Shown: positions 24,512 to 35,356 of the stretch, piece by piece
Position numbering within the stretch: position 1 is the stretch's first letter
How the letters are laid out: each line of letters begins with the position of its first letter
From: Auriscalpium vulgare
Lineage: Eukaryota; Basidiomycota; Agaricomycetes; Russulales; Auriscalpiaceae
Assembly: GCA_019915015.1 (NCBI GenBank)
Contig: JAHBBC010000005.1
Coordinates: 1,984,001-2,048,000 of the forward strand
DNA length: 64,000 nt
Reading direction: 5' to 3'
The notes under the pieces: generated by a model
What the model saw: the letters and a program-made list of their open reading frames with translations, nothing else
Told to the model about the DNA's origin: nothing
Database searches by the model: none
Program-made: the position numbers and the translations under genes

Positions 24512-25064
24512 TGTTCTATAATCATACGTCGCTTTGGGTATCGAAAGCCCGTCAACTCCTCTATTCCTGTGCTGTTGTCCCGCTGCGACCTTGGGCGCGA
24601 CAGCCCTGTCCTTCCTCTGCACGCGTTTTCTCACTGTGCAGACATATGTCAGACGGAGCCATGCATAGCATCTCCGGCGGGAGGACAGCCTAACGGGAGC
24701 GCTCATGAATCTGCCCACGGATGTCTACTTCGCTGATAGCCAACGCAAGGTGAGTGTCACTTTCTACGCATCACGTGTTCCTCAAAGATGAGCGCCCGAT
24801 GCGCTTGTCGTATAATCGCCTCGCGACTGTCCAACGTATGACTGGCAGCGCCCACTTTGGGCAGACCTTATCATTCATTCTCAGATACTGATACTGCTTC
24901 GGCGCTGAGTCCGTCTCCACGCCAAAAATATATGGCAGCTTCGCTATATAGCTGGGGGGCATCGTGCCCTCAAAATGCCATAGAGCTCGAGAGCCTGGTA
25001 GCTTTCCTTTCGTCCTTTCGTGAGCCCTATCACTCGTTCTTTATTTCACTACTTTCGGGCCACT
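24512..25064. other. Intergenic: uL3m 3' end and SD-repeat gene promoter
   Basis: About 550 bases. The start of a possible tiny frame at 24704 (MNLPTDVYFADSQRK before gtgagt) is too short to call. Two TATA-like stretches occur close to the next gene (aaaatatatgg near 24926 and ctatatagc near 24944). Confidence 0.45.
24944..24952 (+). promoter_or_regulatory. Candidate TATA box of the SD-repeat secreted protein gene
   Basis: The sequence ctatatagc lies about 115 bases before the ATG at 25065; aaaatatatgg a little upstream is an alternative. Confidence 0.35.
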
Positions 25065-26810
25065 ATGCCTTTCTTTCAAACTTCCTTGCTCCTTGCGCTT
25101 GTCGCAATCGCGAGGGCCGGTCCCATCTCGTTGGCCAGGGATTCATCGTACGTGACATATTCTCCCTCAACGGTCCACAACTGACTTGAAGAATGGCTTT
25201 TTAGGCTTGTGCCTGTGTCCCCGCCCGCATGCGTTGGAAAGGCTGCCAATTTCTCGGTTTCCGGCCTCAATTTGAACGCCACATCCACGGCCAACTCGAC
25301 CTACGTCACCTTCAACTCGACTACTATCATCAGCCCGAGCGACCTCCCCGATCTCAGCAACAGCACAGATTCATCCTCGACTGACAACTCCACCTCGACC
25401 ACCGACACATCCGACTCTACTGACACGTCTGACTCCACCGACGCATCTGACTCTACCGACACGTCTGATTCCACCGACTCGACCGACGCTTCGGATGCTA
25501 CGGACACCGTGACCAACACCAACACCGTGACCGCCACTGATGCGGTGGTTGCGACCGCTGCCGCGCCGCCTCCCCCCGCAGTGACGCCGCCCCCAGCCGC
25601 TGCCGCGAACACCATTCCGCCTGCTGACATCGCCACTGCCGGAGGCAACGAGGGCAGGCGACGCTCGTTCATTCCCCGGTGGTTACGCATGCGTGTCCCC
25701 AAGCTCAAGCGCATCGCTCAGGACGACCTGCCTACCGTTGCCCAAGCCTGGCAAGATCTCTGCGTACGTTCGACACTTCCTGTGCGCGCCTCCAAAGCTA
25801 ACGTACTCCGCAGCTCGCGAGCGGCGGTGACATCTTCACGAATGAGCCGTGCGTGCAGCTCGCAGGCTTTAACGGCGTCAACGGGTTGCTCGCCAGCGGC
25901 GATGCGTGCGCGCAGCAGGATAACGCAGACGCGATGATCGACTTCGCCAAGTCCGCCGGCGTCGTGAACAGCGCCACGCTCATCGCCAACGCGATCCAGT
26001 ACCGCCAACACCCGCGCAACGCACTGAACATCGGCGGCGTCATTCCCTCGACGCCGTACTGCCAGAAGGCGCCGCGCAACCCCGAGCTCATCGGCATCGT
26101 GAACGCTCAGCTGGACGGTGTCGACCCGGGCATCTTCGGTGGCCCCGACGAGCCTGTTGTTGCTTTTGGTGAAGGTAAGAAACAGTGCTATTTCTGTGTT
26201 CTCAGAGTCTTATCTACGCATTCTAGCTGGGACCTGTCCGTTTGGCTCGACGCCGGACCCGTCGACTTGCACATGCGTTGAGGGTTCGACCGACTCCCTC
26301 CCCGACCTGAGCAACAGCACTTCAACGGTCAACAGCACAGATACGGGATCCTCGACGGACAATTCTACGGACACCTCAGACTCGACGGATACCTCAGACT
26401 CGACGGATACCTCAGACTCGACGGACACGTCCGATTCCACCGACTCTACCGACGCATCCGACTCCACCGACACCTCCGATTCCACAGACACGTCTACCGC
26501 CACCGACGCGTCCGACTCCACCGACTCTTCGGATGCCACAGACACCGCAACCGCGACCGACGCGTCGACTGATTCCGCCGATGCCACAGACACCGCTGCG
26601 CCTCCTGCAGACACAGCTGCCGCATCCGACAGTGCAGATTCCGCCACCGCCACCGCCGCCGCCCCGCCGCCCCCCGCGGTGACGCCGCCCCCAGCCGCTG
26701 CTGCGAACACCATCCCGCCTGACGACATCGCCACCGCCGGAGGCAACGAGGGCAGGCGACGCGCAAGTGTTCCCCGCCAGCTCCGTCACCGTAGATCATC
26801 GTCAGCGTAG
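25065..26810 (+). CDS. Secreted Ser/Thr/Asp-repeat protein with duplicated low-complexity modules; function unknown
   Basis: Signal peptide MPFFQTSLLLALVAIARAGP. Introns at about 25152-25204, 25765-25813 and 26175-26226 join in frame. Order of parts: a short Asn/Thr/Ser segment with many N-x-T sites; SD block 1 (S-T-D-T/A-S-D units, 25340-25500); a Pro/Ala stretch AAPPPPAVTPPPAAAANTIP; the motif ATAGGNEGRRR; a folded domain with 3-4 Cys (ASGGDIFTNEPCVQLAGFNG ... NAIQYRQHPRNALNIGG ... CQKAPRNPELIGIVNAQLDG); a short Cys motif GTCPFGSTPDPSTCTC; then SD block 2, the same Pro/Ala stretch and GGNEGRRR again. It ends RHRRSSSA with no GPI signal. Likely heavily O- and N-glycosylated and extracellular. 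I do not recognise the folded domain. The RRR motifs could be Kex2-type cleavage sites, but this is inference. Confidence 0.8.
25340..25500 (+). repeat. SD-repeat block 1 (coding minisatellite)
   Basis: Imperfect 9/18-base units of the form gactctaccgacacgtct encode tandem Ser-Thr-Asp-Thr-Ser-Asp. Unit variants differ mainly at third codon positions. Confidence 0.85.
26335..26590 (+). repeat. SD-repeat block 2 (coding minisatellite)
   Basis: Same unit family as block 1 but longer. It includes a perfect local triplication of gacacctcagactcgacgga-type units at about 26370-26420. Units here are more homogeneous than in block 1, which suggests more recent slippage or unequal exchange. Confidence 0.85.
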
Positions 26811-27099
26811 ACTGCTTGAGGGTCATCGGCTGTTGTAGAGGACATTGAGCATATTGCAAATATTCCACGGACTACAGAATCCAATATCATACTTGTTCGA
26901 CATTTCCGTGGGAAATTGAAATAATACATTTTGAGCGGGTATAGTATGCGATGTACGATATAATGGCCCAGCCTGGTAACGTACACTCAATTGCGGGTGG
27001 TATAAAGAGATACAGATGCAAGACCAAAGCACACTAAGACACGAAGAAACAGAAACATGACTGGGCTTCCGTAGATACTGCATACAATCACGCATATAC

Positions 27100-30000
27100 T
27101 CAGTTTGGAGGTGAGCGATTAAGTGAAGGAGTTGCACGCCCCTGCGACGATACGCTGGCGACGCTGGTCCGATACTGGAAGATATTGTGTAGCCTGGATA
27201 GCTTCTCCTGCTGCTCCTGCGAGACCACGTCCGAGCTGACACGATGCACGGCACTGACAGGTGATCTGGGTCCATCACTGAACGTTGATCGTGAGGGCGA
27301 GACTGGCACCGTGTTTTGTCCATTGGACTCTAATTCTGTGTCTGAAGGTCAGCATGGCGTCCCGGAGATATAGCCGAGCGACATACTGGATAAAGTGTCC
27401 GCGACAGCGACATCCCTCTCCTCATCCTCCGCCGCTCGACTAGCCAGTGCGCGGGAGATGTATTTCCTGAACGCTGGCCCAGTCGCCTCGAGCATCTTGT
27501 CAACTTTGGGCTTCTTGTGCGGATATGCCTTGATGAAGTGATGCAGTTCAGTTATCCCTTCTTTGTGCATGGCACCAGTTGTCTCGCTTGATATGTGACC
27601 GATGATCGCGATGAGCTGAGCATCCGGATCAGGCTCTTCGATGGGCGGAGACATCAATCCATTGGTAGAAGAGGCGCTTCGACTTGTGCGATGGCTGGGG
27701 GAAGACTGTCGAATGTCCGCAGAAGCCGCCGACGACTGAGGCGACGCCGCACGGCTTGCCTCCGACGGAGTACCCCCGTTGACAGTCAGGCCATTGCTGC
27801 CGCCGTTCAACCGCACGCCGGCTTCATTACGGGCAGCGGTTGAATTCAGGATGCGGTAGACATAAGGATACACGATCGTTGCCGAAGGATCGTCGAAGGA
27901 GCTCGAAAGGATGTCATAAACATCGTCCGCGTAATGAGCTGAGAGGCTGTAGTCAGTGCGTTGAAGCAGATGATGGTCTTTGAATTAACATACCAACTAC
28001 ATGCTGAATGATAACCTTGACGGTCCTCAGTGGCATGTCACCGCAAGGAACACGGTTTGTTGATCGGGCTCGCCACTCATTAGGCGGAATGGACTGAAGG
28101 AAGTGCTCAACGGCAGGGAAAAGCTCGACAGGGTCGAGTTTGAGATCAGACAGGTCCTGTGGAATATTGCGAGCAAGCTTCCAGATGCACTTCAGGACAA
28201 GCTCAGCGACTTTCGCCTCCTGAGAATCCGGAAGGGTTCCGTTGGCTGGGAAGGGCTTGACAATTTGCAGCAATAAGGCAAATAGAGACCTTGAGGACAT
28301 CGTGAGGATCATAATACTCTGGCATGAACAAGGGGCCCTACCTGAAGATCGTGATTCTCCGGCCCGTCGAAAACAGTCGCAACATGATCATGTTGATGAA
28401 CCTGGATAAGTTCTTGACTTCTCGGTCTTGACTGTCGTCAGTTTGGAGGAGCCTCAGAGCCAGCTCCTCGAGCAAAGCGGTCACAATGTCGACAGTCAAC
28501 GATTCCGCGAGTAAAGGATTATCACAAAAGGCGTTCAAAGTCTGGATCAAATGCTTCGCCAACCTGATATTGTCCTCTGGATAGTCGAAAGCGTGTGCCA
28601 TTTGCAGGGTCACTGTCTCGATAAGCCCCTCGGTGTGCTCGGCCAGATCACGGTAGGCCGGGGAGTCCGGTCCGGCATCGGGGCCCAGCTGTAGGACCTT
28701 CTGAATCTTCTTCAAGGCATCCACGCTACGGTCCGAGTCACTGCTCAGGATACTCGATATCGTGATTGTGATGTCGCTAGAGGCCGATGGCGGCACGTCG
28801 GGCTCCTCGAGGGGTTCCTCTATCTGCCTCCACGATTCTATATGACTCGGGATGCTCTGCTGACGAGATCCTGGAGGCTCGGGGCCCGGCGCAGTAACAC
28901 CAGACCGCAGTGTCCCTGCTCTACTCCGAGGGGCTGCTAATCGTGATGGTAACATACTCTTTCCGCGTGCGGGGGGAGAAGTGGGCGCCGGTAAATGAGA
29001 GACGGGGCGGGCAAGGTGGGAAGGGGCTGGTGACATGGACCGGGCAGCCGCAGCTGAGGGGGAGGTAGGGCGTGCTAGGCGTGACACAGCTACGGAAGGG
29101 CTTGCGGGACGAGGTAGTCCTCCCGGACGCGGAAGGCCAGTGGACGGCGACGCCGGGCGAGCGAGCCCGCTTTGCAGACGCGACACTTGGGCTGGCTGCA
29201 ACGGGGCGGTGTTGTTGACCTCGTTCTTGTCAGGACTGCTAGGTCCTGCAACGCGACGGAGCCGCTCCTCAAGCTGTGTCTTATCTTTTGACGACAAGGT
29301 CCCAACCAGCGACCAGATCTTCTCGCCCACCATGACGTAGACCTCACTGTAAGCTGTGTTAGCGCTACCGGCTCAACGGACAGGACTAGCCAGATCCACT
29401 GACCTCAGAGCCGACAAAGCCGACTTCCTGACACTGGGATCCTTGTCGGCGATCATAGACGCGATCGCAGGACAGGCCTTCGGGGGATCAAACGCTCCCA
29501 TGCCAGAGCGCTTCAAGATGATCGCGAGCTCGTCCAAAGTCAACTGACGCGTCTTTGCAACTTTGTGCTTGAGGCCATGGTCTAGCAGGATTTGGAAGAC
29601 CCGGCTGTACGCATACACCTTTGGTAATGTCTGGAAGATTTGCTGAACTCGTGTCCGGACAGGCTCACGCGCGTCGCCGAGCTAGAGGTGCGATGAGAGC
29701 CGTCTCGGGCACGAACGAAGGCAAACTTCGTACCTTGTAAACCAACGTCGGGATGAAACATAGGGCCTCTGGCTCAGTCAACTGGTAGTCGACGTTGCGC
29801 AGGAACGCCAGCACGGAGTCTACCACTTCCAGGCACTTTGCAACCAGATTGGACTGCGGCTCGTGCGCTTTGATCGAGACATACTTAAAGGCGAGATCGG
29901 AGTTCGCGATGCCAATGGTCCGCATCTCATCCTCTGACAGCCCGAACTTCTCGCCAGCTTGTAGGTCCGCGTAGAAATTGCTGATCATAGAAAGGCCAGC

Positions 30001-33000
30001 GACGTGGTCATTCACTGCGTTGTGATCATGGCTGAAGAGGTTGGATAGTAGCTCCTTCGACGCATGAGGCTCCATTTGGTGCTGCAGAAGTTCGGCGAGG
30101 TCCTTCCGCGTAGTGCCCGCCTCGTTGACCCACTTGCCTACATCCTTTGCTAGACGAGCTTTCTTCGCATCGAGGTTCATCCCATGCAATGGCAAAGAAG
30201 CGACGGAAGTAGAGGCGACAGGTGTTTGGACAGGGGAGGGCTTGGCAGCAGCTGCAGGACCTGGACGTTTGAGGCCAGACGTAAGAGCACTCACTGGCCG
30301 GCCCAGACGAGATGCAGGTGCCTCATCAACGCTCTCAGCCCGCGAGTCTGGTCGCGGGATAGACCCCTGCGGAAGCTTGCGTCGGATGCCTCCGAGTTTG
30401 CTAGGAGGTCCAACCTTTGAGGTCGTGGCAGCGGGCGACTGGGGCGGACTAGGGGTAGGAGGTTCGACTGGCTCGGGCGCGCTTGCCGGTGCTGAGGCTC
30501 TAATCGCTTTGAGGGGTTGAGGGACAGGAGCGGCAGCGGCCGGGGCAGCTGCAGAGGAACTGGGTGCCATCGCACGCGCCGCGGTGATGAGAGGAACCGC
30601 CGACGCCTTCGACGCTGGCTTCAGTGATCCAGTGGCGCTCATAACTTGGTCGAATCCAGCAGACGCGATGAGATGTGGCAGCATGCCCTGAGCACCCTTG
30701 CGCACGTCCGCGTTACGGTCATCCAAACACGAGATGATGGACGCGATCCAGCTGCTCAAGTCCAATCCCGAAGACACCTCGTGCTCTGAGAACCAGCTAG
30801 ATAGCCAGGTGAGAATATTAGCGCGCTGCACCGGATTGTTGGCCTCGAGTGCGGTCGCAAGACCGTGCACCAGGGCGTCCATGCCTTCACAAGCGGAAGC
30901 GATGGCGGCCAGTGTTTGAATAGCAGCAGCGCGGATCGGTGCCTTCTGGTCAGATAGGACACTGGCAACGGGCGCGACGAAGAATCGAGTCTGTTTGTCA
31001 AAAGGCTTGCCCATCCCCGCTGCGATTCGAGCTACAATGTCGAGGGCCAACATCTGTACGCTCTTGTTGGAGTCCGTGACGCGCGCCTTCAAAATTTGTC
31101 CGATATCGCCTATGGGGACCTCGTATTGGTATCAATGAAATCAAGAGCCATGTCTTTGGACTTACCCATCTGCGGTTTCAGACGCTTGTTTGGGCCTTGA
31201 TCCAAGATAGCTTGGAGAGTCTCCAGCGCCTCTTTCTTCGTCTTCCAAGCGTCGCTCTTGGCGTCTGCAAGGATGGTAGTTCCCTTGAGCAGACCGTCTA
31301 TCTCCACTCGCGGGAAGAGATCGTCGAGCGGGTCCGCTGCAGTCGCACCGCCTTTCACACCACTGCCGGCGCCGGAGCTCGTCGCAGCCGCGACCTCTGC
31401 CGATTTGCGAGTGGGCTCTGGGGCTGTATTGCCTTCAACTTTATCAAATTCCGTTTGAATGGTAGCGAGCAGCTGGGGATTCAGGTCCCCGAGGAGATCC
31501 TTGATGCCTGATCAACGATACGAGTGAGATGTCACATAAGCACACTGAGATCCAGACTCACCTGCGCCGGCAAAGAGCTTGACTGTGACCAAGGTTTTGG
31601 TCGCGCTCGTGCGCACAGCAGCATTTGAATTCTGCAGCGCCGTCTTCAGGAAGTCGATGAGACTGCGGAGCGACAAACCCGCGATCCCGAAGTCGATGAG
31701 AGCGGATTCAATCCATCCTACCGCATCGGCGAGAGCTTTGGGAGCTTTGATCTTGGCCATGGAATCGTAGGCTGTGTCGTCGCCAATACTGTCAGTTACG
31801 CTGCTGGAGATCCTTGGAGCAACGCACCTTGATGCAAGACGAACTGCAACGACGTCCTCTCGGCAAAGGCTATTAACGTCTCGCTCGCCGGTTTCTTCAA
31901 CTTCATGTCGCCCAATTTTTCGGACAGGTGAGGGACGCAGAGAGCAGGACATGACCTCCCGAACGAAGGACAACGTTCAGTCAAGATGACCAGGATGTTG
32001 TATAATTTCGCAGACACCTGGCGCTGCGTCAGTCCGAATAATCGAGCGCCTAGAAACCAACAGACCTGGAAATTCTTCTCGCTCCATCCCTTCTTTGCCA
32101 GGAACCGGACAACGACTTCCGCGTCGATCTCTTCCACCACGCTTTCCACCCATGACGTCATCTCGTCAAGAGCTGCTAATCTCGTCTTCCAATTGGCATC
32201 GGCAAAGTCCTTCGCGATCCCGGAAGGGATGAGGTCGGAGGCGAGTCCTTCCGCGTCTTCTGGAGTGTGCTTGTACTTGAACGTGTCAAGTGCTCCGGGA
32301 GGCACAGGCCCGCTGCTCTTTGCAGGCTTCGACGCAGCGGCGGCAGCAGCGGCAGCAGCAGCTGGCGGCGGCTTCTTTGCTGGAGCAGCGGCCGCAGGCG
32401 GAGTGCCGCCTCCTTCTGCTGCTGGAGTGGGTCCTTTCTTCGCAAGCAGACGAGCCGGTGGGCCTCGGACCTTCTTCTCTGGAGGCGGGTCCTCGGGCTC
32501 TGCTGCTACAGGCTCAGGATCTGCCTTCTTCGCTACGACAGCAGGGGTCTTCTTCTTGGGGGCCTCCTTCGCTGCCGCGACCTTGGGAGGCGGCGCTTTC
32601 GGAGGCCCACCGGAGCCGGCCTTAGCCTTGACCGTCGCCTTCTCGAATGCCTCCTTCACTTTCGCTTTGCGCACGTCCGCAAGCCCGTCCATGACAGGGC
32701 CAAGCGGTCGCTCGCCCACCATCTTCATCAAGGTGCCAAGCGCATTCGCAGCTTCGTCGCGAGCACCGGCAGAAGAGTCTTCTAACAGGACAGCGATTGC
32801 TTCTGAGACCGGTTTAATTTGTGGGGGAGGTATGGCCTGCGTGGACGTGGCCAAGCAGCGAGTCATGAATTTCACGCTTCCCTCCTTGACTTGAGGGTTC
32901 TTGTTGCAAAGCGCGGGAAGGATGTCGCCAACAATATCGGCAAGGCTGGTCTAAGAAGGGGTGTAAAGAATGTGCGGAACGTGACAAACGGACCGAACTT

Positions 33001-34382
33001 ACACTTTGAAAGACGGCGTCCAGAGCCGCGCCAATCGTATCCGTAACGCTTGCCTTCCGCTCTTTCAAGCGCTCCAACATCGGGGGCACGACTGTCTCGC
33101 GGTATCGTGCGAAACCGCTCATGAGACCCTTGGCGAGAGCCTCGAGGCACTGCGCCGCGACCATAACGCAGTTGATATTTGCGTCACCCTGCACCCGCGT
33201 CGCCAGTGATTTTGCAAGCTCTCCGAGTTCAGAGGCTTCCTTGACCCGAGGAGTAGCGTTCAGCAAGGAGAGCAATTCGTCTAGGGCCTCTTTGCGATCC
33301 TTCCACTTCGAGGAAGCGAGACTCGCCTGAAGACCAGACGGCAGCTTCGGGATTATGTCAACCTCCTCCGCGAACTGTCGGGGATCGGGGAGAGCTGGCT
33401 CTACTCAACAGTATGAACGGCAGAAGGAGAATATAGAGAACATTTACGACGCACCTTCATCCGGGCCGTCGTCTGCTGTATCATCGCCACCAGCCGCTGC
33501 GGTCTGCTCTGCCTCTCTTGCCTGCAGTCGCGTCAAACGCTCCGGCTTGAGGGTCCCTTTGCCTTTCCCGTCCTTCTCTAGTGCCTCCCAGGCCTCCTTC
33601 AACTCTTTCACTTGCACTGGCTTCAAATCCGCTAACCATGGTTCGATCCCCGCTCCGAGATATTGGTAAAACGCGTGGGTCAAGTTCGCACCCTCCGCGC
33701 GTACTGTCTTGTCAGAGTGGCCATATATCTTGGGTAAAGACTTGAGAACGGACGCCGGCGGGGTGACCTGAGGACCGAATAGTCTACCGGAACGCTTCAG
33801 CGGCTACCGGGAGATAGTAAGCTAATTATCACACACCGGACGATCTCCTTCAGCGCGGTAACAGTGCCTGCAACAGTCTTCGGCTGTTTCGCGCCCAGGC
33901 CAGGCAGGATGTTTTCCTGGATGTACATACATTGAATGGTCGAGGCACGCGTCCGATTGTTAGACAAGTTTACGCACCACAACCCCAGCCCCACCATTCT
34001 CCACCTCCACATATTGCAGAACAAGCTCTATGGCCTGATTCCTCGTGCCCGCGCGGGCAGAGCCTAAGCACTTGTCCACTAGAGATGGGACCACAGTTTC
34101 GCGCGTCTTGGCCGCGTTCTCTCCGGCGAACTTCACGAACGCGATGACCGCTTCAACCCCTTTCTCCTGTGCAACGGCATTGGAGTCCGTGACGATCTTC
34201 TTGAGGGTGTCGGGGTTGTTCAGGTACGGTTTGAATGCAGGATCAGTATCGGAGACGGTGAGTTGAAATGCCTTGATGAGAGACTCGTAGGCATTGACTC
34301 GAGCCTTCCAATTCTTGTGCGCGAGCCGAGCCTCGATTGGAAGAGAAGAGAAATCCTCCTCCTGCGGAGGTGGCCCGTCCAT
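27100..34382 (-). CDS. STU2: XMAP215/Stu2/Alp14-family microtubule polymerase, multi-TOG
   Basis: Start at 34382: MDGPPPQEEDFSSLPIEARL followed by AHKNWKARVNAYE, the first HEAT helix of TOG1. TOG arrays follow along a protein of about 2,000 residues. TOG1 lies at ~34.4-33.5 kb and TOG2 at ~33.3-32.6 kb. A Lys/Pro/Ala-rich basic linker (32.6-32.3 kb) separates a further TOG with TSWVESVVEEIDAEVVVRFL. A TOG4-like unit at 31.4-30.6 kb has DLFPRVEIDGLLKGTTILAD and SCLDDRNADVRKGAQGMLPH, as in vertebrate TOG4. A Ser/Pro linker (30.6-30.1 kb) and a TOG5-like unit (30.0-28.4 kb) come next. The C-terminal helical segment (IIGHISSETTGAMHKEGITE) resembles the XMAP215 C-terminal domain. Last intron junction gives TLSK|LESNGQNT; end NRSPPN. 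The family adds tubulin at plus ends. More TOGs than yeast Stu2 (two) is the rule in basidiomycetes and animals. Confidence 0.92.
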
Positions 34383-35356
34383 AGCGGGCAAAGAGGAAGG
34401 GGTCAATAATGGCAGCTGAACGGCTCGGACTCGGTCGAAGTTGGATAGACGCGACTCCGCGCAAGCCACAACGTGACGGCGTGACGCTCACCCGCCGTCA
34501 CGAGGCAGGCCAGCCAGGGCAGATGCATTACGCAGCATCGACGGTGTTTTGAAGGCAGATAAAATTGGCATCGAATCGCATCGTGTCATACAACCTTTTC
34601 GTATCCACAGCCGCACGGCGCAGGCAGGTAGGAATCTGGAGAATAGCTGACGTGACGCACGTGACGAGAGGGACGCGCTGTGACTAACATTGTCACTGTG
34701 ACCGTCACCACCGTCCCTCCGAGCTCTCCACAGATTTTCTTCTTCCTCTCAATGTCATGCATATGGTGATGTCCAACGGCCCCGCTCCCATGCCGTATGG
34801 CCTCAGATTGGAGAGCGATACAGACAATATAATCAATATCAGTACGAAAAGGGGCCTGTGCGTTATTTGTCCCGAATCATACAGGCGCAGTTGCTCGACC
34901 ACTGGGGGATTGTTTTGGGAGCTTGGATGTTCTGCAGGTTCAAGGGATTGTTCCCAAATGCGAAGAAGAGACTTATTTGTTGGACGCGGACTTTGCACAA
35001 GCGCTTGCTTTCGATCGAAACTGTCGAGCGCTGTGTCACAACATCCGATTGTCAGAGACTGATTCATGAGCTACTAGGCTTTGGCTGTCTTCGACTCTGC
35101 CTTTTTCGATAGGTGTCACCTGGGTAAATGACGCTTGGGTCTTCAGAGTTGGAGATCGGGGGAGTCATGAAGAAAATGGAGGTTTTAGCAGCGAAGAAGG
35201 GTACTTTCCGGGGCAGCATATATCTCGCGATATTACAGCAGACCGACTTACGGCAAGCCTGTTGGCATACAGCATATAAAGGGACGTCGAAACATTTGCC
35301 GCCGAAATTACATGGTCGTTTGAAGCAGTCCAGCCACAACGGCGTTGCACAAGACA
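34383..35356. other. Intergenic: promoter of the multi-TOG gene and 3' side of APC5
   Basis: The half next to 34382 carries many TGACG/CGTCA elements (34474-34707). The remainder contains only unsupported short frames, including 34705-35067 on the minus strand and 35128-35427 on the plus strand. Confidence 0.5.
34471..34710. promoter_or_regulatory. TGACG/CGTCA cluster upstream of the multi-TOG gene
   Basis: TGACG occurs at 34474, 34482, 34648, 34653 and 34662; CGTCA at 34496 and 34703. The middle group forms ctgacgtgacgcacgtgac, which also contains a CACGTG E-box. These are half-sites for CREB/ATF-type bZIP factors and E-box bHLH factors. Position just upstream of the start suggests promoter function. 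Confidence 0.45.

Noticed and set aside
26210..26746. 178-codon minus-strand Val/Ser/Glu repeat frame
   Set aside because: Mirror of the Ser/Thr/Asp repeat on the plus strand, which has a signal peptide and consistent splicing.
32267..32894. Plus-strand Ser/Ala/Gly-rich frames inside the multi-TOG gene
   Set aside because: Complement of the Lys/Pro/Ala linker coding on the minus strand. The TOG gene is clearly the real one.
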